NCBI GenBank assembly: GCA_022578965.1
Contig: MU400561.1
Coordinates: forward strand, 1-64,000
Length of the DNA stretch: 64,000 bases
DNA from: Xylaria sp. FL1777
Lineage: Eukaryota > Ascomycota > Sordariomycetes > Xylariales > Xylariaceae
Direction: 5' to 3'
Shown here: piece after piece, positions 1-13,058 of the stretch
Layout of the letters: each line of letters begins with the position of its first letter
Numbering within the stretch: position 1 is the stretch's first letter
Translations under genes and position numbers: made by a program
The notes under the pieces: generated by a model
The model's database searches: none
What the model saw: the letters and a program-made list of their open reading frames with translations, nothing else
Told to the model about the DNA's origin: nothing

Positions 1-2147
1 AAAAACAATATTTTAGTTAAAAAATTTATAGTATGCAATATAATAAAAACTAAGCGTTAAAAAAATACAAAAAAAATATAACTATATATAAAATACAATA
101 ATTAATTAATTAAGTATAACTTTAAACAGATTTAAAGTTATTGCGTAAATAAATTATAGTTTATTATTTTTTAGATAAGAACGTAAGCAGAAAAATCAAC
201 ATAGTTGCCTTAGACCAGAATTCTGAGTTTGTGTTAGGGGGGGTAGGAAGGGTTATGATTAGTGGAGGAGTGGTGTGGCTGGGGAGGTACAAACGCAAGA
301 ACCATTCTGGTCTGAGGCACCTGAGATAACTTTTTTCTAATGCATAACCTTTTTCATAAACGTTGTGAGCCGAGGCTAAGCAAAAGTAGCAAGCACACTA
401 AGCCCCATCTATCGTGTTTCAACAAAGCCGTGGACTTAATACTGTAGAAGGTGGCCAGAATTCTGACCCCCTGTACTGCCCCTGTCTTAGCTAGGAGCCA
501 GCAGTCTCCTTGTAATTCCTCGCATCGAAACTCGCATATTGAGTCTTCACGGAGCTTAGCGGGTGTCTATACGCAGTAGGGAACTAATTGCATTAGTGTC
601 ATTAACATATACTGTATTGCAGGGTGCTCCTCCGTACCAATTTATGGTTATGTGTTTGGAGGGGGGATGCAGCTAGGGATGGTCATTATAGAGTTGAAAG
701 TTGGCAGCCAACTTGGAAGTGTGTCAAAATGTAGGCATTCCATGCTTTTATTGAGTAGTATAGACCACCTGTAATGTACTTGAATGGATGATTATATCTG
801 ACAATGTTGACAATATTATCTACACATACTATGTAAATGAGAGTTTGTGGTTCGAAGATCTTTAGAATATGGGTATCGAAGGTATAGAAGGGTAAGTCTA
901 ACTAGGGGTGCCCAGCCAAGCCCAGTATTCTTATATGCCCTTGGTCTGTTTGCACTCCACAATACCTTGTATTTACCTTGTATTTGCTACTCCGCACACA
1001 TACATGAATAGGTACTTACTGTAGGTACGTAGTAGTACTAAGATTTAAATGTAAAAATGTTCTGCATGTCACGTGCACACAATACTTTTTAAAGATAAGT
1101 AGGTTACTAAGCCACACATAATGAGCCACAACAACCCCCCCGGTATTTTCAATTGTAGGTACTGGAGACATCTGTACGTCAAAGCTCGCCGCCACCACCT
1201 GACTCTTGGCTACAATGAATAGTTACCACAATCCGATATCGACCACTCGGCATCATCTTCCCTCAGCGACAGGTTGATTACTGCGTCAATCCCTACTTTG
1301 TTATATCTTAGCCTCCAGCTTCGTTTCTGCTTCTGCTTCTGCTCCTCCGCTCGGATACCATATAGTGTTGACGTGGTCGTTGCCGTTGTTGTTTCTTTGC
1401 AGCCGAAACCCCCAACCGACCAACCGGCCAACCTTGCCCGCCCACGTCCACGCCCACATCATGATCACGCATTTCCCTCGCCCTAACCGTTCTCAGATCT
1501 TCCACTTCTCCTAGCTGTATACGTAAGGCCTTCTGGTTTCTGTTTTCTGTCTCCGGTCTTGTGTTCTCCGTCTTCTGTCCCCTTCTTTCGTCCCTGCGCA
1601 ACTTGGGAAAGCCTCGTGCTTGGGTTGGATTCCATCGGGCTCTCGTCAGCTCCTCTGTTGCGCACAGGGCCTTGGAGCGTCGTGCATTACGCATCACACA
1701 TTGCACACTACGCGTTCGCCTTCGGTAGGAACAGTGGGTGTACTGACTTGCTGCCTTCACGCAAACCTGCCCCTCTATCCTGAACAATCCCACAGCCCAA
1801 CATCCTCGTCGCATTGCCATTCCAGGTTCTCAACCCTCATAATAGTACCCCACCTTCCTTGTTCTCGAATAGGTTGTCCTCTGCTCAATGATCTCCCTCC
1901 ACCGACCTAGGTATATTTGTGCCACAGCTTTGTTTTATAACTTTGCCTTATAAAACAGCTGCCTTCCCAACCTCCGCCAGTTCTACCATCTAGCAAATAT
2001 GACCTATGTATGGTTGCTGCGACTTGCGGCTTGCTGTATTGCGGATTAGTACTGACACCGGTCTTGCACCAGTAGAATTGTTCTTAACTTTCGGCGTTGA
2101 TTTGCGACATTCCGGTTCCCACGTGAGAATACCTCCCGCCATCTACG
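1..2147. other. Gene-free left edge; AT-rich first 180 bases
   Basis: I see no supportable gene here. Roughly the first 180 bases are very AT-rich with long A/T runs, unlike the rest of the window, and may be the edge of an AT-rich or RIP-mutated block. The last several hundred bases are pyrimidine-rich and probably hold the promoter and 5' leader of Pat1. Open frames of 60-170 codons between 1.2 and 1.9 kb overlap each other on both strands and look like chance. Confidence 0.5.
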
Positions 2148-4674
2148 ATGGGCTCGGCTGGCCATAATCAGTCGGCACCTGGCTTTGGCCAGGCGTACGA
2201 TCCTTTTGCCGATCTACGAGGCAATCACGACAACACGGACGAGGCACTTGATTTCGAAGATACATACGACGGCCTTGGCGACCAGCTGGATGAGACTGAT
2301 GACGCTTTCAACGATGACACTTTTGGTGACACTGCTGCCGGTGTAGGTGGCTCTGTTGGCAAGGATTTTGACTTCTTCGGCGCCACTGCCCAAATCACCA
2401 ATGCCATGGAAGAAGAGCATCAACGCTTTAGCCTTCAACAACGGACCTCGAGAACTGTGCGCGCCCCGGTCGCCCAGGATTATAACATAGGCTACGCCTA
2501 CCAGCCTGCCCCGCTAGCCCCGAAGCCTTCCCGCACTGGATATGAGAAATATAAGGAGGAGCCGACTGAACTTGAGATAGATGCGTCAATATGGGGGGTC
2601 GCTCCCAAGAAGGCAGCAACCCCAGCTGCTGTATCTCAGCCTCCGGCTCCTGGGCGGAAGATGATGAGTTTGGAAGAGGTCGAAGCGGCGATGCGGGCTG
2701 GAGCGAAACAGACTCCCCCGGTACCGCCCGCTTCCCAGTCTCAATTGCAGCCTCAGTATCATGTTCGAGAGTTCCAGGCCCCCGCGGAACACGCTTCTTA
2801 TTCCCGACAGGAGCAGCTTGATCCTATTCGTCAGCCAATTGATGGCCGCCATCAGCGAGGTTTTCAGACTGGTGAATACCAGCAGCCGGGAGCTCAAGGC
2901 GTTGCCCATGGACATCCTATCACAATCTTGCAGCGTCCTCCCAGGCATAGCCCATCAGCTACAGGCCCTGTCATGCCCAGTTCCATATCTCAGTCGCAAC
3001 AGACACCTTCAGCTGCCCCAACCCAAATTTTGCAAAATCCGAATCGCTTGGCCGCTGAAACTACTAGGATGGCAGCCCCCATGCACCCGTCTCATAAATC
3101 TCAGAACTCAATTCCACGTGGTACCCTGCAACAGCATCAGCTCTCTGAACTGTCTGAGCGGGAGAAGGCAGCCTTTGTAGAGGCCGAAGCCCGACGCGCT
3201 AAACGTAACCACAAGATTCACCTGATGTCCGGAAATAATGGCCTAATGACTCCCCAAGATAAAAGCTTCATTACTAGGATTCAGCTTCAACAGCTAGTGT
3301 CCGCTACAGGAGATCCGAGCGAACAGGGCAACGAGGCAGCCCTAGCTGAGGACTTTTACTATCAGGTTCTAAGCTCACTTAGAGCTGGACAGCGACCTAA
3401 TCCGAATCAGCCCCTCAACAATTTTGCCCAGACATACCTATTCCAGACTGGTACTCGCCGGGGTGGCCCAAGACAGCATGGCCCTCAGAATCATGTACAG
3501 CGCATGGAGCAACAGGTACAACGTGCTGTTGAGGCCGCCAAGAACAAGCCAAAGAATAAGCAGCTAGTAATCGAAGGTAGTCTGGGAAAGATTTCGTTTA
3601 GCAATGCCAAAACCCCAAAGCCTCTATTGAACATAAAGCGAACGGAAAGTGGATCAGACTCCAACCGACCCGCTAGTAGTCAACGAACGCAGCCTGCTAG
3701 CAAAGGCCATGATAAGAAGGATACCCTTCGCGATATTGAGAACGTTTACCTAACGCTCATGAAGATGGAAGATCTGACTCGTAGTTTGCCGCCGCCTAAT
3801 GGACCGACTGATCAAAACTTCGCTGACAAACAAGACGAGTTCAACACTTTGAATACGCAGCTCTGGAACTATCTTAGGGTACACGAACCTATTAGCAGTA
3901 CAATCGTGCACCCTTTCATCAGTTTCATATCGTATCCGAAAGGCAAGAGGGCTGTTCCTCGCGTTTTCCGCTACCTGTCTCAAACCCAACGTACTACTAT
4001 TCTGACTATGATTATCATCCATCTTGATCAGCTAGATGTCATTCGAGGCGCCCAGGTGCAGACTGGAGAGCCCATTTCTCTCGATGCTGCTACTCGAGAA
4101 CGCATAGAGTTATTTTCTCTGGCTGTCATGCCAAGTCTATTCCAGCTCTTAAACGAATCCGACCTTGATATTGTTACTGGTGTGCTAGGCTTGATCACAC
4201 AAAATCTAAACGTGGATCTCGTTGCGCGAACTCGTATTGGCGTATCGATGTTGACTATGATCCTAAGCCGCGCGGAGCTCATTAAACAGGCTGGTCAGGC
4301 GAATGAACAAAGCTGGCAACAGTGGTAAGTATAATCGTATATATAAAACTTATGTATAAACACAGATTACTAATATCAACTATAGGGTTGTTACGTTCAA
4401 TACCTTCTTCAATATCCTCGAGCCCACGCTCCATAATATTTTCCCCGGCACCGTGACTTCTGGTGAAGATATCTACGTTTGGCAATTCCTCGCCGCTATT
4501 GGCATAGGTGCTAGCCCTGACGAGCAGCAGAGACTGGTCTTTGCTGTAAAAGATCGTGTTATGGGCACAGTTGGTTTAGCTAAAACGCTTCCTCCCGACA
4601 TGGCGAAGGGACGTCTCGACAACGTCAATCTCTTTATGCGCTCCATCGGTCTTGATGTTGAGCTGTTGAACTAA
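2148..4674 (+). CDS. PAT1: mRNA decapping activator Pat1 (topoisomerase II-associated protein family)
   Basis: Pat1 is a cytoplasmic P-body scaffold that links deadenylated mRNA, the Lsm1-7 ring and decapping factors. Exons are 2148-4324 and 4386-4674, giving 821 aa; the 61-bp intron has a GTAAGT donor, a TACTAAT-like branch site and an ATAG acceptor. The N-terminus carries the conserved acidic block with ALDFEDTYDGLGDQLDETDD (about residues 30-50). A Pro/Gln-rich, probably disordered middle follows, and then a helical C-terminal PatC region (about 540-821) with LTLMKMEDLTRSLPPPNGP near its start. Many fungal Pat1 proteins begin with an extra FFGFD-type segment that is absent here, so a short upstream exon may exist; I could not find a convincing one and kept the first in-frame ATG. 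Family assignment is firm; the exact start is less so. Confidence 0.9.
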
Positions 4675-6109
4675 TACGTTGCGAAAAGGGCGAGTTGGGA
4701 AACGAAATAACAGGTTGCTTGCATCGGATGTTCTATTCATCCCAGTAAGACGGGTTTGATCAGCGAGCTTCAAACCGGCTAAGGCTTAGCTTTACCACTA
4801 TTTCTATCAGATGGACTGCAAAGACTCTAGCCTCAACGGCATATTTACTAGGAGTTCTGCGAAGAATTCGCGCGGCATTGCAAACTCAAGATAGGTCGAT
4901 GGAATTTATTAGGATTCAGACGAATTCTTTTGATACTCTGGGATCCAGTGGTAGAGAATCGGTCTGGAAAGTAAAGTGTACCTATACCTTGGTCTTAACG
5001 AATAGGCCCATATGAGACATCGTGTGTAAATAGCGTGCAAAAAGTATTGGTAGCGAGGAAGCTTTAGTATTCTCATAGCAGCATCTAGTCTATGGTAATA
5101 TGGAGCTCCTTGTCTTGAATACGTCATCCTGCCAATGTGATCGTGTTCCTAGTTAGAGACATAGAATAGGCTAGTTTGAGGAGCAAACAAAACAGGTAGT
5201 GGGAGAAGACAACCCAGAAATCGATATGCGTCAATACGTCAGGATTCTATGGTATTCCCTGCAAAGACTCTGAACCATTTCTGCTTGAATGATTTTCGAT
5301 GCCTCTGAATAATGATAGATATACCACAAGTGTAGGCTAGACGTTGATACCCTCTTCGAGCGGCTATTCTGTAGCCTTCTTCTCTCTCCTCTCGAGTTTG
5401 TCCTCAGATATTTGATCACGAAAAAGCCAGCCGGCGGCATTGAGGCGAATATATTTCCCCATCATCATCATAGATCCGAGCCTGGTTTCAAGAATCTGCA
5501 GAGACGATAACTTCGGAGTCCATCGAGAGAGCCTAGCTTATATTGAGTTATCTCAAGATTCGCGAAGGCCAGAATCAAGCCCGCAAAGGTTGGTGCTGGG
5601 AAATGAAAAGTTGAGTGCCATGGAGGACTCCTTATAAGCGAGTTGCTACGACTTTCAGCATCTACTGGCACGCAGTGCTGGTAGTTAAGATTCGGGATGG
5701 GGCTCCCTCTTTGGGAGAACAGGTACAAAAGATATTAAGTCCTTGAGGTATGAACACGGTAGTTAGCACATCATATGAAGTATACAAGCAAGATTTTTAG
5801 GGTAGATACTGAGGCGAAGATAACCAATACATGTAATGTTACTGGTCAGGATGATTACGAAGAGCGTCGAGAGGGAAAAGGCAGCTAATATAAGCATGTC
5901 AATTAGAGCTTGCTTTGTCCGCGACGATGAAGCCAGCCATATCCCCACCCTCTTTTGAAATGTTCTATAGGTAATATTTCTAGCTATAGCAATGCATCAT
6001 GTAGAGCGACCGGCTTTCTATAGGCCGTCTTCTTCTAGCTTTTAAAAACGCCGAACGGTGGTCCCATGTCTCCAGAAACGCCACCCAATGCAAACAAACA
6101 TGAAATCTG
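4675..6109. other. Spacer between convergent PAT1 and RPC37
   Basis: The two flanking genes converge, so this 1.4-kb stretch probably holds both 3' UTRs. No coding region, RNA gene or clear repeat was seen; the small open frames are composition-driven. Confidence 0.4.
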
Positions 6110-7455
6110 TCATGAGTCGATGTCCATATCCGTACCCTTGAATGCAACCGATTTGCCCTTCGCGTTGGCGGACTTCCGAGGCGCTGAGGCTGACGCACCT
6201 GTAGCCGCCCCTTTCCCCTTTGCCGAGCCTCCTGCCGCCGTCTTTCCAGCGTCTCCCTCTTTCTTGATGTCGACAGTATCCGCCACTTTCTCACTGCCCT
6301 CGGGGCCGTCTCTCATGGCGCTTATGGCCTTCAAAAAGTCGTCCGTCTTCCACTGAGTCTGTAACTGCTCCGAATCGCTGCTGCTGCTACTGTCGATCTG
6401 AATAACTTCGACTTCCTTCTCCTTCCCCTTCCCCTTTCCTTTGCTCTTATCTTCGTCCTTGTCCTTGTCCTTGTCGGCGGCGGCGGCGGCCTTCCTGGCA
6501 CTGCGATACACGAGGTTGTCGTTGAACACGTTCCACGACTTGGCGCTCTCGTCGTCCTCGTACTGGAGCCTGCTCCACGCCTCCGTCTGCACCGTGCGCA
6601 GCCGGTCCGCCATGGTCTCGGTCGTCAGCTCGCCGCCGCCCGAGTCGGCGCTCTTGATCGACATGTGGATCGCGCGCGCACCCGCGCTCGACGCCGTCGC
6701 GGGCACGGCGTCTTTCCCCGCCACGGCACCTGCGCCTTCGCCGCGGCGGCTCGCCCGCTCCTGCTCGGCCATGGCGTCGATGTGGTGGAGCTGCGGCCGC
6801 AGCTGAATCAACGCGGAGGCCGGGGTCAGGTGAAGATGGTCTGGGAATATGCGTGTGTCCCGCGTCAGTATAGGACAAACACCAAGGGATAAAGGGTGTG
6901 CAGTTCTAGACACGAGACGCAATGGGTAGGCATTGGCGCAGACTCACCTCCCTTGAACACGCCGACCATCCACTGGCACTCGGTCTCGGACTCGGTGGGC
7001 AGCTGGCCGCCGAGCGTCTTGGTCCGCAGCACCCTGTCCTGGCGCACGGCCTCGCTCCAGTCCATCATGTCGATGTCCCTCTCGAACTCGTCGCGGCGCT
7101 TGCTGGGGCGCATGGCGGAGACGCCGACGCCGAAGCCGCCGGCCAGGCCGTGGGTGCCGCCGTTCTTAGCCGCCAGGCTCTTAGCGAGCGCGCCGCCCCA
7201 GCGCTGGCCCTTGTCGCGGTCGTAGTCGGCGTGGGCGTGGCTGATGGGCACGTCGACCTCGATCATGCCCGACCGGTTCTTGATGCGCATGTCGCTGATC
7301 TGCGCGTACGGGTGGTTGATCGGGCCCTGCTTGTTCGGGTGCTGCATGATCAGCAGCTTCCGTCCCGGAGCGAGCGCCGGGTTCGCGTACACCTTGTAGC
7401 TGGCGATGATGGGATCCGGGTCCGCCGAGGACTCGGCGGTGTTGTCGGCTTCCAT
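6110..7455 (-). CDS. RPC37: DNA-directed RNA polymerase III subunit RPC5/Rpc37 (Sin-like)
   Basis: Rpc37/RPC5 is the Pol III-specific subunit that forms a TFIIF-like heterodimer with Rpc53 and acts in initiation, termination and reinitiation in the nucleus. Exons are 7455-6948 and 6840-6110 (minus strand), giving 412 aa; the 107-bp intron has a GTGAGT donor, a CTGAC branch site and a CCCAG acceptor. The conserved Sin_N/RPC5 block spans about residues 15-175 and includes IASYKVYANPALAP and an LLIMQHPNKQG segment. The C-terminal third is unusual: Ala/Asp/Lys low complexity with a KDKDKDEDKSKGKGKGK-type stretch and a Ser-rich IDSSSSSDSE patch, longer than the 282-aa yeast protein. The start is the first ATG, with the conserved core about 20 residues downstream. 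The intron lies inside the coding region and changes frame, so the two exons are separately open. Confidence 0.85.
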
Positions 7456-8556
7456 GTTTACTATGTGAAAAATCGTCTGCCTCGTTGCGAAAGACGAGGA
7501 ATGAGGGGAATGGACAAGCTACGAGGTTGTATAATGGAGTGAATATCTCTATAGTACCTATGACGGATCTTCAATTTTTAGCGGGGCTCTCTACCCTAGG
7601 TACCTCTTATCATTAATCGCGGGGCTTATCTATCTAGGTACACATACAGACTTACCTAGGTACCTACCGGGTAGGTACCGTCGTTAAGGGGCTACACCTG
7701 TATTTCATTAGCTTCGCATAAACGGCCATGGTAATCAATGGGATGACTTTTTCATGTCCTGTGAGGGGTAAGAATATCCGAGGGCCACGTTATTAAAATT
7801 TGCTCGGTCGAATAATATATTCTGAGCGGGCTGATTGATCTAGAAGGGGCGGCTTTCTGTTGTTGGTACCATCGACATTTTTAGTCTTGGCTCCGTTCTT
7901 GACACCATCATGGACGGACACTAACCAAACTGGGTCCTGGACCCCCGAGAGGCTTAGAGGAAATGGACCAATATGGAGCGAAGTTTTAACGATTTATTTC
8001 AACAACCAACATTTAAATTTATTTCCTAACAACGATCTGGCGCTACTAAATACCACCGCATGTAAGTGGCGATTTGCAAGCCTCCAAATGTCTGCACTAC
8101 GTCTCCTAGTCTAATTTGATTCCATTTCTTGAAACAGGTCCCATATTGATTTATTCATCCTCTAAGATGTGTCTCACACGCCACGGGGCAAAGAACAAAA
8201 TCTGCAGCCACCGGATACCTCGAGTAGGATAATACGTCATGTTCTTGATCCTTATCATCCGTCCAACTCTAAGTATTGTCTCACTATCCCGCACTGGTTT
8301 CGTAGACTGAGGCAGAAAAAAGCTCGCTGTGTATATGCAGATCTAAATCAAATGCCCGAAGTATGTACAAGAAAGGAGTGAATGCTTTAATATCACATAA
8401 TCACATCAGACTCCGATCAAGGAGTGACAAAGATGATGACGGGGGTTGTTCGATATATCCTTAGTTTCCTTTTCAATCCAATTCTTACGCTCAACCCATG
8501 GTCGCAACCTCTGATCTGTGTGTTTACCCCATCGATGACCAACGGTTAGAGAAAAC
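7456..8556. other. Spacer with TACCTAGGTA-type motifs
   Basis: No gene seen. Between about 7595 and 7685 the motif CCTAGGTACC and close variants recur several times, as in other spacers of this window. The region holds the RPC37 promoter on one side and the 3' UTR of the chitinase on the other. Confidence 0.4.
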
Positions 8557-10021
8557 CTACTCGCATTGAGACCACCAGGCCCCGGTCGCCACGCATGTGT
8601 AGGGGGCCTGGCACTGCGTCGGCCCTGTGTAACCCATGCCGCCGCACTAAGATGTCCTTATGTCAGCCTCGATACGCTTATAGAAGTACTTGTTTTAAAA
8701 CATTATATACACGAAGAAAATTGGTGTCATTCATACCTGGCCCCATTGAGGAACTGTGCCCGTTGCGGTCGAGGTCGGTGAAGAAGTTGTCGTGGTGGCA
8801 GTAGACTTTGTGGTTGTGGTGGCAGTGTGCGTAGTCGTCGAGGTGTGTGCTGAGGTGGTAGTAGAGGACGACGGTGGGCTGCCGCCGCCACCACCGCAAG
8901 GCGAGCCGCTATCGAGGATAGATCGGGCCTGCTGGGCGTAGTTGCATCCGTCGATGACGTTGGAGTCGGAAAAGCCAGCGCTCCACATCATGATACCACC
9001 GAAGCGAGAGTTGCTCTTGACACCCCCAATGATGGTCGCAAGTTGGTCGGGCGTGGCGTAGTAGGTCTCCCCGGTAGGACTACCGTTGGCTCCGAGGGGA
9101 GCAGCTGGGACACCGACGAATATCTTAGCGTTAGCGGAGGGCGTGCCGGCTGTGAAATCTAGCCACCCGTCGTAGTTGAACGGTGCGTTTCCGTTGATTG
9201 GTAGTGCGCACGGGTAACTATAAGATCCAGGGGTAAGTAACTGATGAGTATAAAAGTGAACTCAGGGGATGAGATGAACATGGCCTGGACGTAAGGTAAA
9301 TAAGTGCTTACGTGTAATTGTTGTTGTTGTAGAACTGAGGCCAGAGATAGTCAAACTGGGAGTTCTGGATGATGACTCCCATGTTAGGTTCGGGGATCGG
9401 GCATTGCGGAGCACCCGTGATATAGTATGTATTGCTCGAGTCCGACTTGAAATTCTCCCTCAGCGTGGAGATCATGCTTGAGTAATATTCATTGCCTCTA
9501 TTGAGCTCCAAATCAAAGTCGAATCCATTGACGAAAGCATCGCCAAATGGCCGTTGAACCGACGTGCTACCAGAGTTGCCGTACGCCTCCCACAGGTAGT
9601 TGCCGATTGTTGTAGCTTCGTCTGCCGATGCCAATGAATACGATCCAGAAGCACCGCCAAGAGAAAGGATGATGGTGACACCGTTGCTCTGGCATGTCTT
9701 GATGGCTGACGAGAGGGCCTCACAGTTCTGGCCCTGCCCTGAGGAACTGATAAAGCAAGACTGGCCAACTGTACCTGAAGGAATGGTGTTTCCGCTGCCG
9801 AATTGATATAAGAAAGACAGCACAAGAATATCGATACCAGCGTCAGCTGTGCAATAGGTGGACAGATCATTGTTCTCGATCGTCCCTCCGCCGTTCTGAC
9901 CCCAGTACACAACGTTTAGGCCACTGGAGCTTCGGCGAGTCTTGAAAGAAGGAGTAGTAGGTAAGGCCGTTGCGGCCCCAGCCAGGAGGCCAAGGCCAAC
10001 TGATACCTTGGTAAAATGCAT
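8557..10021 (-). CDS. Secreted GH18 class III chitinase with C-terminal CBM1
   Basis: Endochitinase that hydrolyses beta-1,4-GlcNAc links; predicted secreted. Exons (minus strand) are 10021-9312, 9217-8737 and 8646-8557, giving 426 aa. Residues 1-20 form a signal peptide and 34 to about 335 a GH18 barrel with LNVVYWGQNGGG and the catalytic segment NGFDFDLE (catalytic Glu172). The first position of the usual DGxDxDxE motif is Asn165. A Ser/Thr-rich linker (about 345-390) leads to a complete CBM1 (about 392-426): QWGQCGG, then GPTQCQAPYTC and a terminal AWWSQCE, with the expected four cysteines. The CBM1 is mostly in the 90-base last exon; without that 90-bp intron the frame stops right after VPQWGQV. 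CBM1 on a class III chitinase is known in Pezizomycotina. It is the first of a run of secreted hydrolases up to 21.8 kb. Confidence 0.9.
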
Positions 10022-13000
10022 AATGAGTGATGCTATCTAAGTTAAGGAATGTATATGCCAGAATAATAGGCAATGTAAAAGAATGTTAGACGGCTACCAG
10101 TCCGGAATGCCCAGGTCGAAGCGTGGTGAACCAAGCAAGGGACGGACAGCAAGCGTTGAATCGCGGCATCGCGGCATATTTGTAGCTCTCTGAGGTAGTG
10201 ATCTCGTGGCCAGCTAAGCTGAGCCGTGTACTCCTGCCCCCCCTAAAGGCAGTCCCCCGTGGCCGTGTGTGCCTCGTGGGAGCCAAGACACGTTACATAG
10301 CATCGCAAAAGGCAAGTGAACATGCCTATTTTAGAGGACAAGGAATGCCATCGGCAGCTAGTAACATGCCAGGAGCAGGTCCAGGCACGACATATGACCA
10401 TGGACAATCTAGCATGGGCTGGGCGGATGCCGATTGGCGGTGGGCATGAGACTGCCGACATCACAAGTTGGTGGTTCCCAGATAGGAGGCGGCGCTATAT
10501 CAGAAAGGGGAGCTGGCTCTAATCCTTTTGGGATCGCAGGTTCACGAGCAGCGTGAATAGCGGGCATGGGCGGTAAGGCACCGTCACGGCGCGGACTGCC
10601 CCCCTTCAGATCCAGGAGCTGCCATAGTCGATTTCTTGTTCGCTATTCCTGCCGCGTAACATGGTGCGACGGGGTGTCATCCTAAATGCTCAAAAGGGCT
10701 GCTGTGAGCCGAGGTGGAGATGGCTAGAAGATGAAGGGGGGTTGAAAAAGACGCCACTGGTGTCTTAATGGGCGCTTTATAATGGCTTATTGGTTTCAAC
10801 TCAAACACTGGTCTCTCTCCTGCGACTGTGGGGACCGTCATTTTCGGAAGGTGTTTAAAAACAGCTTTAATGCCCTCTGTGCCTTCCGTGGTATTAGATA
10901 AACATTTTAGCCCCTGCATGGTTAGGTGATAAGCGAATAGATCGCAAAACGATACTTTATAAAAGTCTAAATGAAGCCATCACCATAGTATTGTTTTGTT
11001 AAACCAAGTGTGATGAAAAGAGAGAAAAAAAAAAAAAAAAAAAAACTAGATGATGCGCACATAACAGTCTCTACTACATAAGTAAGTTTGGATCAGAGTG
11101 AGCTTGACAACAGGAAATCAAGGATCTGGAAAAAGAAAATATATGATGCCAAATGCACACTTAGGGCATGCGTGATATAGGAAATGTTGGGCGAACCTGC
11201 TCGTGCTTCAATACCGATGCTATGTCCTTGGGGAATACGCAATATAACACACAATGTAACGATGCCATGCGCGTCATAGGGGCACATGTCCGCATTAGAC
11301 GGTTGCACCGGGTCGGATGGCTCTATAAGCGCCGACCAGCACCCCGATTTGGACTGCCATTGCGCTCCGGTGCAGCACCGGCGCCCCGGAGGGCTTACAA
11401 GCTTATCTCCCACCTCTCACTTTCACCTGCGCTGCATCTTGCCTGGTTTTTTTGCCAGTCACCCACAGAAGAGTCGTTAGGGTATTTTTTGTGGCCTTTT
11501 TCCTTCCATAAAACCAAGGAATCAGGAATCGTAAACGCATCTCTATCACCAGCAATAGCTGCCGCGCCAAGAAGTCCACGACAAGTTGATTATATTGTGC
11601 GGCCGCCTATCGCACACATTGATCATCTATCACAATGCGGCGGCAGGCGACCGGCATGTAGGTGCTGCGCTGGATACGCCTACCGCTGTCACTGGGCAGA
11701 ACCCTGGGGAGACTTGGCACGAGGCCCGGACAACTGGGCCCCGGTGGTCATGACGCCGTTGGAGACGTGGACTGGCTGCGCGTCATGACGCATATACACA
11801 CACGTGAATGAGCAAAGCTGTCCTCTGCTAGTAATCTCGAAATTCTACTGGCCGAGGGCATTACCCCATACCTGACGTCCTCCTGACTCTCTCTACTATG
11901 TCCTTATGCCTTGTTCTCATGGACGCTTGGACCATCAGATAAATTAACTCATTTCATGAAGATCAACCACGAGCAATCATTCTTTATCATAAGCTCTTCC
12001 CACAGTCTTCCACCTAGATTGAGAAGGACATGCTGGGGAGTTCGCTCACTTGAATCTTATCATCGGGACTTTGAATACAAATGTTAAAATGTTGGTATGG
12101 AAGCCTCCAAGACTGGACGTTCTGGCATCCGAAATTGGAGTGTTCTATACTACGTTTACCCTACAGGGCGGAGACCTTCACATAGACCTCAACCCACGAA
12201 ATTTAGACGAGATCATTGATTGAAGCCATTCTTGCAGCATCCACCACGTAATTAAGGGATGTTGGCGAGATTCGTTCGATTCCTTTCAGTGCTATTAATA
12301 CCTCCCAGATCGGTACCCCTGCCTCAAACTATCAGCCACATACCGCTTTTGTCATAAGCTTTAGCTAAGAAGTCCCTTTTCGTACCTATTATCACGATTT
12401 CACGATGTTCTATTTAGGTAACCTGAACTTAAACGAGAAATTTCCACCATGGACTCATCTTGAATGCCAAGGAAAGACCGGAGAAGTCTCGGAGGATTAA
12501 GGATAAACCATTCCGAGTGAAGTTACGGCATCAGTGTTGTCAACGTCAAAGCAGATGCGGAAGTGGGGGGAACAGAAATATGAACTCGTTTACAATGCGA
12601 AAAAGATTTGATTGGGGGTGAAGAGCCCCAAAAACTCCATATTGCCCGCTTCCCCCACCTCGGCACTCAGGGCGAGATGTCGAGCAGGGGCGCCGGCACC
12701 CCTTTCGGTAACAGAGCCATACGCTTGGCCGGTATTAGCTGAACGGCTTGAGATATACGGCATGTAGGCAATCCAGATGGAGGGATAATGATTTCCACTG
12801 TGTGGTATTAGCAAGTCAGTTGGGCTAGTAGGTTCTGTGTGCAGGGTAATGATTCTTGCAGAAAGGAGGTCAGGGAGCCCAAAAGGAAATGTCGTCAATA
12901 TTTATATTGCTATAGGGGTTTCTACCGCCTAACCATTCTCATTTCCAAATATATGTTGGGTGCAGTGGTTATTCTACAACCCTTTTAAAGCATTATTACA

Positions 13001-13058
13001 TGATCTTTAAGGCATATCAACTCTTTAACCCAACCCGAATACTAGCACTCAGACACTC
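10022..13058. other. 3-kb spacer between divergent chitinase and DUF1593 genes
   Basis: Nothing codes convincingly here, although overlapping open frames occur near 11.1-11.8 kb. A homopolymer of about 20 A lies near 11,026-11,045. The stretch must contain the promoters of both flanking secreted-hydrolase genes. Confidence 0.4.

Noticed and set aside
1308..1820. 170-codon open frame on the minus strand
   Set aside because: Arg/Gln-rich composition caused by pyrimidine-rich leader DNA upstream of PAT1; overlapping frames on both strands.
6922..7542. 206-codon plus-strand frame opposite RPC37
   Set aside because: Antisense shadow of a GC-rich conserved exon; no protein features.
10677..10919. 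CRISPR or other prokaryote-type arrays anywhere in the window
   Set aside because: No regularly spaced direct repeats were seen; the genome is eukaryotic.
11168..11788. 206-codon open frame on the plus strand
   Set aside because: Overlaps an open frame on the other strand, has no domain or sensible composition, and lies in a promoter-rich spacer.
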